Source: Mytilus galloprovincialis (Eukaryota > Mollusca > Bivalvia > Mytilida > Mytilidae). Taken from it: a stretch of 64,000 nt of DNA. This document shows positions 59,539 to 64,000 of the stretch, in pieces. The translations under genes were made by a program, and so were the position numbers. The stretch spans positions 8,476,192-8,540,191 of the forward strand of contig NC_134842.1 of assembly GCF_965363235.1 (NCBI RefSeq), in the 5' to 3' direction. The first letter of the stretch is position 1, and every line of letters starts with the position of its first letter. The notes under the pieces are model-generated. The model ran no database searches. It was not told where the DNA came from and saw only the letters and a list, made by a program, of their open reading frames with translations.

Positions 59539-61788
59539 ATGCGGCTCAATGAAATCAGTCTCTTCCTTTAGTCATGTTAGTAGTATAGAAGAAGTCCGAC
59601 AGTACACATTGGAGCACTTACCAAAAATAATACCTAAACGATAAATTTGTTGGCTATCAAAGACTTATTGATATGTTCAATGATTTGTATAGTTACTATA
59701 CCAATCTTGATTTACTTAAATACATGTGAAAAACTTCCTTTTGATCCCCCTTTTCTGTTGACTCATTATACATGAAAAAGGGGTTAAAAAAAGTTGGAAG
59801 TTTTGCGAATATATGTATGAGTGCTTCAATCCAATATACATGTATGGTTTGATTAAACACGTGTTCTGTAGGAAATTTGTGAGCAATTGCCATCACTTGT
59901 TGTCTGTCCTATTTATTAAAAATCTTCTCTTAAACAAAATCTGTATTCAAGTTGAAATCGAAATAATCAGCAAAATATTTTTTACCAAAAATATGTTTTA
60001 AGGCTTCAATGGAGACAATCTTATTTCTATTCATATAATAATTGGGACTTGTTCCATCGTATTATCTGTACTTAAAACTTAGCGAAAACTCAAACTACAC
60101 CATTATAGATATTTCAAGGTATCTTTTATGTTTAGTTAAAAAAAGAACTCTGCTTCTTGTATTTTTCAAATTACGAAATCTTCAACGATTTGTTTTTCAG
60201 TGACTCAAATAGGTGAAATGAAAAAATTATTGTCAAGTCATGGTACAAAATTTGCATAGTGCAAGTACGTGACTGAAGCTCGGCACGTATACGCTTATTA
60301 GGATTTTAATATAAGAAAAGAATCGATAAATCACTTGATAATCTCCGTATTCACTGTATCAGATAAGATTACGAGGAAATTTCAGTAAAAAATGAACTTT
60401 TATTAGAAGCCCAACATGTATAGCTTCACTTTGGTATATTAATCTCAAGCAATGATATTTATTGGCGTATCACATCACCCTATGCTGTATATATTTAACT
60501 AAAGTACTTTATGGGAAGGGTTTGGTAGGATGAATAGGTAATCTGATTTAACAGTTCTGCGTTTAATTTAATGGTATTTTGATTGATCTACCCGGATGAA
60601 TATTTGATAAAATGCATTCAACCAGAATACAGTTAACATTTAAATTGTAATTTACGTTCTATCATACCGACTTTAACATGCTGTAACAGTTTGTTTATCA
60701 CTTGGTGCAATAATTTGAATATATATTTAATACACTTCACAAACTTGATGTGCATTAAACTTTTAAAAGATAGAGGGACACTAGGGTATTGAATTTGTAA
60801 ATCTTGTTTTTGTTGCATCAGTTTTTATTTTGTACAGCTTTATTTATTTTCTATCAATTTCCACATTTGCCACATTTGCCACATTTGCCATTACTACCTC
60901 GTCTCTTTCCTACATTTTCTACAACAAACTTTAAACAGGTTGTCGATTGACTCCTATAGAATAGAATGAAATATTTTTATTTCCCAAATTACACGTCCCA
61001 TATAACAATATATATTGAGAGTAGAATTACCAAATTACAGGGCCCATAAAGGATATAAAAATATACTTTGCGAGTAGAATTAGCAACTAACGGAATCCAA
61101 TATGAGTATAAGAACATGATATTCTAGAGACCAGGCCACACAAAAACTTTGACTCCAAATAAGACGGTTTTTTTCTATTTCATTTTTCCTTTACCCAAGG
61201 TATATCTATCAACAAACGACTCATCAAACTGGCGAGCGTTATTACCTTAAGGGGTTCCTTACCTTTATGTTGCGTCAAGTTTAAATATTTTTTTTAGCAA
61301 AAATGTGCATTTCTTAACTTCACTTTATATATATATATATACATAACTTTATTGCAAAATGGTCAATCCCTGACGGGTTTGTTTGTACATATCATGACAA
61401 AAATTCATAATCAAGTTAATTTTAAAAGTTAATATTAATAATATATAGATGAGTTTATATATTTGTTGATCATGATTGATCAGAATATCAACAGCTCTTT
61501 TCCCGTGTTCCTATCGTGTAACGATGCTAAAAACGGGGACATTCAATTTTTACATATACACTGTCACACTTATTATTTATATATGCGTCTCATATTCAGC
61601 ATTTAGTACCTACCCGGTTTGACAAAGTCTGAAGTTGCAGCAGCAGCAGTTCCAAGCTTCCGAACATTATGACCATAGTTCTTTGACTGCAACTGGGTTC
61701 CCGTAAAATTCCATGCAGAAGAGCAGTATGCACTGTTTATCCATTTGTTACATCCAGATAGAAAACTTCGTCTTAACATGATACTCAT
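33166..61788 (-). CDS. hcp: Hybrid cluster protein (prismane / hydroxylamine reductase family), mitochondrial
   Basis: Nine exons: 61,788-61,614, 59,154-58,947, 46,467-46,280, 41,645-41,485, 39,556-39,374, 38,504-38,370, 37,712-37,506, 36,036-35,929 and 33,666-33,166. All junctions are GT-AG and phases agree, giving 1,866 nt and 621 residues. Residues 1-59 form a presequence with Arg6, Arg7, Lys15, Arg43 and Lys44 and no acidic residue before Asp54, typical of mitochondrial import. The core starts at Met60 and is about as long as class I bacterial Hcp (about 553). Cubane ligands are Cys62, 65, 74 and 80 (C-x2-C-x8-C-x5-C, class I spacing). Hybrid-cluster ligands are His312, Glu336, Cys380, Cys474, Cys502, Cys529 and Glu563, with spacings nearly those of the Desulfovibrio enzyme. 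Family members reduce hydroxylamine and nitric oxide and can act in S-nitrosylation. The physiological role in an animal is inference. No frameshift or stop was seen. Confidence 0.93.
33801..33830. repeat. (GA)n microsatellite
   Basis: An uninterrupted GA dinucleotide run of 30 bases in hcp intron 8. Confidence 0.95.
33890..34080. repeat. Dispersed repeat (partner of 3,060-3,260)
   Basis: Contains AATCAAAAGCTAAAACACAC, AACGAATGGA and CACATTCCTGACTT in the same order as 3,060-3,260. Located in hcp intron 8. Confidence 0.65.
34137..34602 (+). mobile_element. Non-autonomous element with GGAC/GGACG tract, copy 1
   Basis: It begins AACAAGAATGTGTCCAAAGT and ends CTATCGTAGGTGGGCATAAA. Internally a unit of about 190 bp (CACTCGCACT...ACTACCTTGACCAAAAA) is present twice, followed by a GACGGACG tract at about 34,510-34,550. 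The reverse ORFs rich in RPSVRPS-type repeats are translations of this tract, not genes. Confidence 0.8.
34919..35265 (+). mobile_element. Non-autonomous element with GGACG tract, copy 2
   Basis: Same ends as copy 1 (AACAAGAATGTGTCC and GTAGGTGGGGCATAAAA) but only one internal unit. The GACGGACGAACGGACGCACA tract is longer, at about 35,123-35,215. Same orientation as copy 1 and 320 bp away, in hcp intron 8. Confidence 0.8.
35929..36036 (-). CDS. hcp: hcp exon 8: short connecting exon
   Basis: The acceptor CATTTCCAG precedes 36,036 and the donor GTGAGT follows 35,929. It encodes 36 codons (residues 420-455) containing [16 protein letters not shown], which aligns with the VGFG-x2-x-L-x2-AD segment of Hcp. 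No metal ligand falls here. Confidence 0.92.
37133..37170 (+). ncRNA. Hammerhead-like core (copy f), truncated
   Basis: On the plus strand CTGATGA at 37,138-37,144, a 13-nt stem-loop II with GTCTT/AAGAC arms (five pairs), then GAAAC. Stem III is lost because the sequence after ACGCGTC diverges. It lies in hcp intron 7, antisense to the gene. Confidence 0.45.
37506..37712 (-). CDS. hcp: hcp exon 7: hybrid-cluster ligand Cys380
   Basis: The acceptor TTCTCGTAG precedes 37,712 and the donor GTAAGC follows 37,506. It encodes residues 351-419: [17 protein letters not shown], then [15 protein letters not shown] with Cys380, then [17 protein letters not shown]. All are in register with bacterial Hcp. 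Confidence 0.93.
37780..37925 (-). repeat. GGTCGGGTTGTTGTCTC repeat, reverse copy
   Basis: Reads GAGACAACAACCTGACCAAA, then CGAAGGCCACCAATGAGTC and AGCTGGTCCCTGAATAAA. The same order appears at 62,365-62,515. It lies about 65 bases upstream of exon 7 of hcp. Confidence 0.8.
38370..38504 (-). CDS. hcp: hcp exon 6: hybrid-cluster ligands His312 and Glu336
   Basis: The acceptor ATATTGTAG precedes 38,504, and 45 codons end before [18 protein letters not shown] contains His312, and [11 protein letters not shown] contains Glu336; both are ligands of the hybrid cluster in known structures. Conservation in this exon is very high. Confidence 0.94.
39374..39556 (-). CDS. hcp: hcp exon 5: linker between domain 1 and the Rossmann-like domains
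   Basis: The acceptor CCATTCAG precedes 39,556, and 61 codons in phase 0 run to a GTATAC donor. It encodes residues 245-305 with [17 protein letters not shown] and a PSPSEVN stretch. The usual TYGHPTPT-type sequence of bacterial homologues is replaced by KQLGIPSPS. Confidence 0.9.
39733..40511 (+). mobile_element. Non-autonomous element with internal 170-180 bp repeats
   Basis: It begins near AACAAGTGAAACTGCGAGC and ends CCAAAGCGGGGGTATAATAA. The inner unit (CGGTATAGCTGACTTATATA...AAACAGGAAGTTG...GAATCTGAAAACGC) is repeated about three and a half times from 39,840 to 40,390, followed by a GGACGGACTGACTGACAG tract. The overlapping reverse ORFs repeating [15 protein letters not shown] peptides are products of the repeat. 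Confidence 0.8.
40513..41215 (+). mobile_element. Non-autonomous element related to 14,851-15,163
   Basis: It begins CAGCTGCGCCATGAGCGCAT and ends TATACCATAATACGTCCCG. The block TTTTGAGATACGGCG with AATAATCATAAAT and GTATACAGATC recurs at intervals of about 130-180 bp (40,615; 40,800; 40,960; 41,050). A GACGGACGGACGGACGCAGG tract lies near the right end. It abuts the preceding element, so one probably inserted next to the other. Confidence 0.7.
41485..41645 (-). CDS. hcp: hcp exon 4: domain 1 helices
   Basis: The acceptor AAATGTAG precedes 41,645. It encodes residues 191-244, including [18 protein letters not shown], which matches the conserved GLKG-x-AAYA-x-HA segment of Hcp. It ends exactly on a codon before GTATAT. 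Confidence 0.92.
41940..42075 (+). repeat. GGTCGGGTTGTTGTCTC repeat copy
   Basis: CTGAAGCCCGCATTCCGGTT through TGAAGGTCCATCGGTGGC to TTTGGTCGGGTTGTTGTCTC. Same orientation and block order as 26,187-26,325. In hcp intron 3. Confidence 0.75.
42785..42885. repeat. Palindromic element (ATCGCTCCCG family), copy 1
   Basis: The left arm CCGATCTATCATCGCTTCCG to CTGATATGTCG and the right arm CGACATATCAGAAAACGGGA to GATCGG are inverted copies that meet at a short centre near 42,838. The right outer part of the arm (AATTAGATTGAAG) is missing, so it is less complete than the copy at 47,677-47,786. Confidence 0.85.
43550..44670. repeat. AT-rich region with inverted CCGGAGGAAAA / CCTCTGG blocks
   Basis: TCCGGAGGAAAA-type blocks at 43,600-43,700 and TCCTCTGGAAAA or ACAGAGGAAG blocks at 44,570-44,660 are loosely inverted around 900 bp of AT-rich DNA. 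The resemblance is partial and I could not define the ends. It may be a decayed inverted-repeat element in hcp intron 3. Confidence 0.3.
44882..45220 (-). CDS. Unrecognised 112-codon ORF within hcp intron 3
   Basis: Open from ATG at 45,220 to a stop at 44,882, on the same strand as hcp but not spliceable into it without disrupting a conserved region. The sequence has natural-looking composition, with [20 protein letters not shown], a [15 protein letters not shown] segment and a basic C-terminus. No signal peptide, membrane span or known motif was identified. It could be a remnant of a transposon protein or a retrocopy fragment. An ORF of this length can also arise by chance in 64 kb, so reality as a gene is doubtful. 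Confidence 0.25.
   Translation of the reverse strand: MVLNTISSNYAVIMGHHIFNLGGIPVIVSDYNNELNLLELISKFNMEPCIVYAPCPVTKINKLERIHVKPQNLSPEITSQENMSPKMLAKLELVWNLQQDLQTRTNKALKPK
45713..45955. repeat. Tandem repeat, about 65-75 bp, three and a half units
   Basis: TTGTACAAAAAACAG...AGTAGTCATTGG...ATTGTAGATCATT...CTTGACCTATTTATT repeats from about 45,713, 45,780, 45,845 and 45,920, with length changes in the A-run and a CTTGTCTCTTGACC variant. In hcp intron 3. Confidence 0.85.
46280..46467 (-). CDS. hcp: hcp exon 3: domain 1 helical region
   Basis: The acceptor TTTACAG precedes 46,467. The split Ser128 codon is restored, giving STLTNVNFD, a well-conserved Hcp motif. The rest (residues 128-191) is a charged helical segment ending in DLTYLEDEG. 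The donor is GTAAAT. Intron 2 upstream is 12.5 kb, the largest in the gene. Confidence 0.92.
46670..46830. repeat. Dispersed repeat, copy 2 (partner of 900-1,070)
   Basis: GAGGCAGACACCCATA, GACTTTGAAATAC and CCAAAAGATTGTGTGGATT match 900-1,070. Downstream, at 46,945-47,030, GGAACTTATCAATTATTGG matches 58,285-58,330, linking this family with the copy at 58,460-58,945. In hcp intron 2. Confidence 0.7.
47677..47786. repeat. Palindromic element (ATCGCTCCCG family), copy 2
   Basis: Nearly perfect palindrome: CTTCAATCTAATTAAAAACC on the left and its complement on the right, with ATCGCTCCCGTTTTCTGAT and TGTCGCG in each arm. The arms are about 52 bp with a short centre. No ORF. In hcp intron 2, about 5 kb from copy 1 in intron 3. 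Confidence 0.9.
48000..48135. repeat. Direct duplication, about 68 bp
   Basis: GGGATCACTTCAGTTCCT followed by GCCGCTGTG occurs at about 48,003 and again at 48,075. The second copy reads GTGGTGGGACCG where the first reads GTGATGAGGCCG. Confidence 0.8.
48285..48495 (+). repeat. Tandem array of TTTTGCTTTTTGTCCGA, 71-bp higher-order unit
   Basis: A 17-bp unit TTTTGCTTTTTGTCCGA and a shorter GCTTTTTGTCCGT variant alternate. The GATAATTTTG variant recurs every 70-72 bp, so the array is a higher-order repeat of about three blocks. It is open in all three forward frames. The reverse complement of the same array is at 57,635-57,870. Confidence 0.9.
48493..48850 (+). repeat. AGCTCACCTG-type dispersed repeat
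   Basis: Starts TTAGCTCACCTGCACCATAG followed by a TAAGTGAGCTTTTCTC palindromic edge, TCGTCGTCGTCATTA, AACTACTGGCAAAATTAA and AATTAAGATGGCCGC. I recall this layout as a frequent bivalve repeat. It begins directly at the end of the TTTTGTCCGA array. Confidence 0.65.
49793..50815. mobile_element. 1.0 kb inverted-repeat (foldback) element
   Basis: The left arm 49,793-50,075 and right arm 50,530-50,815 are inverted copies: AAGAAGATGTGGTATGATTG against CCACATCTTC; AGGTCACCGTACGACCTTCA against GAAGGCCGTACGGTGACCT; and CAAACGACAACCACTGAAT against ATTCAGTGGTTGTCGTTTG. The 450-bp centre contains the TTAGCGGGATCCCAACCCTC block seen also near 62,670 and 63,640. No transposase. It may be one palindromic element or two head-to-head copies of the dispersed family of 1,590-1,900. 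In hcp intron 2. Confidence 0.85.
50990..52984. other. Intronic DNA without recognised features
   Basis: hcp intron 2. AT-rich, with a C10 run near 51,380. Short ORFs at 52,548-52,872 overlap in three frames and have no family features. Confidence 0.4.
52985..54083. mobile_element. 1.1 kb non-autonomous element with internal repeats and a GCC tract
   Basis: It begins AACAAGAGTGCACACACTG, followed by five to six degenerate units of about 175-185 bp marked by ACTGAACCATGAAAATGAGG, TCAAGGTCAGATGA and ACATGTACA. It ends with a GCCGCCGCCGCCGCCGGATC tract (54,006-54,035) and TATGTCGAGCTTTCTGCAAC. It resembles in design the GGACG-tract elements at 34,137-35,265: unique start, tandem units, GC-rich microsatellite, unique end. 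In hcp intron 2. Confidence 0.75.
54870..57495. repeat. Degenerate satellite, about 170-bp units, with orientation switch
   Basis: Unit blocks in the forward sense are CTACCTCTGGTATCATGGCC, GGAGAATCTC, TAGTTTGGCCAGCCGGCAAT, TTTATTTCGACTT, GACAAACTCGTACGGGTCTA and GGCCATTTTAAAGGCAATG. From 54,870 to about 55,440 three units run in reverse orientation (GATTCTCCACG, CCCGTACGAGTTTGAC). From about 55,460 to 57,495 some twelve run forward. Units differ by 15-30 %, indicating age. In hcp intron 2. Confidence 0.85.
57635..57870 (-). repeat. Tandem array of TTTTGCTTTTTGTCCGA, reverse orientation
   Basis: Reads CGGACAAAAAGCAAAA with ATAATCGGACAAAAGGC recurring every 71 bp. It is the same higher-order structure as 48,285-48,495 but inverted and 9.2 kb away. 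A GGACAAAAGG variant (one base different) distinguishes this array. Reverse ORFs of 69-102 codons across it are products of the repeat. Confidence 0.9.
58460..58945. repeat. Dispersed repeat, copy 2 (partner of 1,105-1,560)
   Basis: CTGTCGTAACCTTACGCTAT, AGGGTCTTGGTGGTAGGTCT and ATTTTATCACCCA match 1,105-1,560. It ends at about 58,945, immediately downstream of the donor of hcp exon 2, so the 5' end of intron 2 consists of repeat sequence. Confidence 0.7.
58947..59154 (-). CDS. hcp: hcp exon 2: N-terminal [4Fe-4S] cluster motif
   Basis: The acceptor is TATTTCAG before 59,154. The exon restores a split Asp59 codon and then reads MFCFQCEQT and [11 protein letters not shown], giving the cubane ligands Cys62, Cys65, Cys74 and Cys80. 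It continues through [19 protein letters not shown], the conserved first helix. The exon ends in phase 2 before GTACAT. Its Met60 corresponds to the start methionine of bacterial Hcp proteins. Confidence 0.93.
59310..59590 (+). repeat. Dispersed repeat (partner of 22,528-22,710)
   Basis: CACTACATTTATACGTCATA, AATATTTCCGACTTTG and GGCTCAATGAAATCAGTCTC match the earlier copy. In hcp intron 1. The 78-codon ORF at 59,408-59,644 crosses it and is not supported. Confidence 0.7.
59600..61613. other. hcp intron 1, no further features
   Basis: AT-rich. A 10-bp unit CCACATTTGC is repeated three times at 60,861-60,890, and a (TA)n tract lies near 61,328-61,345. No exon or RNA gene was seen. Confidence 0.45.
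61614..61788 (-). CDS. hcp: hcp exon 1: mitochondrial presequence
   Basis: The first ATG of the frame is at 61,788. The 175-nt exon encodes residues 1-58 plus one base, starting [13 protein letters not shown] and rich in Ser, Ala, Asn and basic residues. The donor is GTAGGT at 61,613. An alternative GTACTA donor 4 bases downstream would break the frame with exon 2. The exon contains presequence only; none of the conserved Hcp core is in it. Intron 1 is 2,459 bp. Confidence 0.85.
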
Positions 61789-62295
61789 TTTATTATATTA
61801 TCATAAAATTATATATAGTACATATACACTAGTACTACGAGTAGTCATAAAAATATTCACCTCAAAACATTGTTTACACTGATAAAAAATGTATTTTTAC
61901 TTGACCTTGTTCGTCATGCGTAGAACATTGTAGAATTATCTCAATAAGATCGAGGATGAATTAGCATAATGATGTTTACCATCAGTATAAACAAAAATAG
62001 AGAAAATCATAAATTAAAATACTTTCATGAAAAGGAATAGTTCTGCGTTTTTGCAGTATAGGATTTACTTGACTTTATCATGTTTATAGACATATTGCAA
62101 TTGCTAGCTAAAACATATTATTAAAACTATAAATCTTCGTGTCAGAGATTAAACATGAAGTTTAAAACAATCAATATTTGTTCAACTAACATATATATTT
62201 CTGTACGTGATCTAAGTCAGGCTTATAAAATTCTTTTTAAATGAAATATTTTGTTTATTTTTATTTTTTTTATGATTTATTTTAGAATGTATTGA

Positions 62296-62330
62296 CTGAT
62301 GAGTCTTTTGTAGACGAAACGCGCGTCTTG
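62296..62330 (+). ncRNA. Hammerhead-like core (copy g)
   Basis: CTGATGA at 62,296-62,302, stem-loop II GTCT-TTTGT-AGAC, GAAAC at 62,316-62,320. Stem III partly decayed: CGCGCGTCT is kept but TGGCGTA is replaced by TGCACA. It lies about 500 bp upstream of the hcp start codon, antisense to hcp. Confidence 0.45.
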
Positions 62331-62338
62331 CACAAATA

Positions 62339-62960
62339 TAGAATTTCAATCCTATGATTAAAATAAAACTGAGAATGGAAATTGAGAATGTGTCAAAGAG
62401 ACAACAACCCGACCAAAGAACAGACAACAGCCGAAGGCCACCAATTGGTCACCAATGCGACGAGAACTTGACTCCCGCACCCGGAGGCGTGCTTCAGCTG
62501 GCCCCTAAACAAAAATGTAAAATCAGTGATAATGGACGTCATACTAAACTCCGAAATATAGACAAGAAACTGAAATTAAAAAAAATGTATACAAGACTTA
62601 CAAAGGCCAGAGGCTCCTGACTTGGGACAGGCGCAAAAAATGCGACGGGGTTAATCATGTTTGTAAATATGAGATCTCAACCCTCCCGGCCCTATACCTC
62701 TAGCCAATGTAGAAATAATACGCACAGTAAAACTCAGTTAAAAAAGTCCGAGTCCGATGTCAGAAAAGGTAACAAAAGAAACTAAACAAAATGACTATGA
62801 TACATAAATTAGCATAGGACTACTAGCAGTTACTGACATGCCAGCTCCAGACCTCATTTAAACTGACTGAAATATTAAAAGTCTTCATCATATGAATATC
62901 AAGTACAATCCCTCCCGTTAGGGGTTTGGTAATATACCATCATTAAATATATGAGAAGAG
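62339..62960 (+). repeat. Composite dispersed repeat upstream of hcp
   Basis: Starts with the reversed GGTCGGGTTGTTGTCTC family (GAGACAACAACCCGACCAAA, CGAAGGCCACCAATTGGTCA, CACCCGGAGGCGTGC). It continues as the AAGACTTACAAAGGCCAGAG / CTCCTGACTTGGGACAGGCG family also found at 50,030-50,160 and 5,810-5,890. The ORF at 62,354-62,620 is repeat-derived. Confidence 0.75.
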
Positions 62961-63159
62961 CATAACCCGCGTAACATGCAAGTGAATTTATTCATTTCTT
63001 CAAACTGAATCAAATACAAAAAATTACATATATTGAGCGAAATTTAACTTAAACGTATTACTTGATATATAAAATGCTCTTATTCTCTCTCTTTTTTTAA
63101 GGGTCACTTTTAAAAAAAATTATAAAACTATCTAAAAATAAGTAATTGGATCACGTTTA

Positions 63160-63720
63160 TTACAAACGAGACAACAACCATCCAAAGTTCAAATAAAGTG
63201 GATATAAGCAAGCATAGACCACAGAACATCCTTCAAACAGGGAAGAGAAAAAAACATACCGTCTTGTCGGATATAAAAGCCCAAACATGAACAATTCGTA
63301 ACAATCCGAACGGAAAACTAACAGTCTTATTTATAACAAAACAAGTAATGATCGTTTGTTGATATGGTTCATAAATTCTTCATTAGTGTTTCCCATTTCT
63401 CGTGTTTTTTTGGTATAATTTAGATCGTTGGTTTTCCTGTTTTAATGGTTTTACTACAAATTGTGACATGGGAGGAAAGTTGCGTCATTGGCACTCATAC
63501 CGCATTTTATTATAGCAATGTATAAAAAACAAAAATGATTGAAAGCAACCAACAACGACACCTAAAATATAAGCTCCTGACTCTGAACAGGCACATGAAG
63601 AATTTGGCGGGTTAAACTTGTTTATGATAACTCAACCATAACCTACCAGGGACAGTGGGGTAGCAGCGCAACATAAGAATTATAAAATCAGATAAAATTG
63701 GTTCAACTCAAAGATCCGTA
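63160..63720. repeat. Degenerate copies of the GAAGGCCGTAC / GGGACAG family
   Basis: ACGAGACAACAACCATCCAAAG on the left, GTTGCGTCATTGGCACTCAT near 63,485 and CCAGGGACAGTGGGGTAGCA near 63,650 match blocks of the 49,793-50,815 element. The order is rearranged and diverged. Confidence 0.6.
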
Positions 63721-63775
63721 CGAGGTACAAAACCAACTTACAAAATGCAACAGCATAAAGCACCTATGTAACAAC

Positions 63776-64000
63776 TTTTTTTTTTTTTTTTTTTTTTTTT
63801 TTATTTTAGGACAAGAAAAGGGGTGGGCTTATCTCGCCCCGTTAACATAAAGATATAACAGTTAAGGGTATTTTACAAGTTTGGGCTCATATAGACTTTA
63901 TTTTATCTACTTTTCTCAATTTGAAATTGTTCTTCTTAGCCACTTCTTCGATGTTCAATTTACGTTCTTCTGAGGGGTACAAGAAATTCATCTTGTCTCG
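63776..64000 (-). pseudogene. Coding-like 3' end with poly(A) tail (probable retrocopy, cut by window edge)
   Basis: On the minus strand the frame from the window edge reads MNFLYPSEERKLNIEEV and KKNNFKLRKVDKIKSI to a TGA near 63,890. This is followed by about 85 bases of GC-richer 3' sequence and a run of 27 A (T at 63,776-63,802 on the plus strand). A coding end, a short 3' untranslated region and a genomic poly(A) tract suggest a processed retrocopy or the 3' end of a LINE-like element. The protein family was not recognised. The 5' part lies outside the window. Confidence 0.4.

Noticed and set aside
33166..61788. Bacterial contamination as the source of hcp
   Set aside because: Eight spliceosomal introns with matched phases and mussel-type repeats in every large intron.

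Overview
The window looks like nuclear DNA of a marine bivalve, most likely a mytilid mussel. It is AT-rich and intron-rich, and much of it is dispersed repeats of kinds I associate with mussel genomes: short foldback elements, hammerhead-containing repeats, elements with ACGG or GACGGAC tracts, and several degenerate satellites. No operons, CRISPR arrays, rRNA or tRNA genes were recognised. The assignment to mussel rests on recalled repeat families and gene content, not on a search.

Two protein genes can be read with confidence. On the minus strand a nine-exon gene runs from 61,788 down to 33,166. Its exons join with correct GT-AG boundaries and matching phases into one 621-residue hybrid cluster protein (Hcp, prismane/hydroxylamine reductase family). 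All four cysteines of the N-terminal cubane cluster and all seven ligands of the hybrid Fe-S-O cluster are present, preceded by a 59-residue presequence of mitochondrial character. On the plus strand, 24,472-29,874 holds the 3' part of a HEPN (DZIP3-like) - STAND NTPase - ankyrin gene. It has an intact HEPN R-x4-H motif, Walker A and B motifs and about 13 ankyrin repeats, but four one-base frameshifts, three of them in homopolymer runs.

Layout: 1-9,537 is repeats only (foldbacks at 612-778 and 5,112-5,192, and a nested inverted-repeat element at 8,189-8,786). 9,538-17,016 is bounded by inverted TTAAGAG-type ends and contains three exon-like pieces of an unrecognised gene, a 130-160 bp tandem array and a small inverted-repeat element. 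17,017-24,471 is repeats, including a 3.7 kb terminal-inverted-repeat element at 20,324-24,016. 24,472-29,874 is the HEPN-STAND-ankyrin gene, followed within 7 bp by a 360-bp tandem dimer carrying hammerhead-like cores. 30,480-33,165 has no gene. 33,166-61,788 is the hcp gene, over 90 % intron; intron 2 alone is 12.5 kb and holds two inverted 71-bp arrays, a foldback pair, a 1.1 kb repeat-bearing element and a 2.6 kb satellite that changes orientation. 61,789-64,000 is repeats, plus a coding-like 3' end with a 27-bp poly(A) tail at the right edge.

The two genes have no evident functional link. Hcp is a redox enzyme of nitric oxide/hydroxylamine chemistry, here probably mitochondrial. The HEPN-STAND-ankyrin gene belongs to a type of multidomain protein that looks like an innate-immunity or RNA-targeting receptor.
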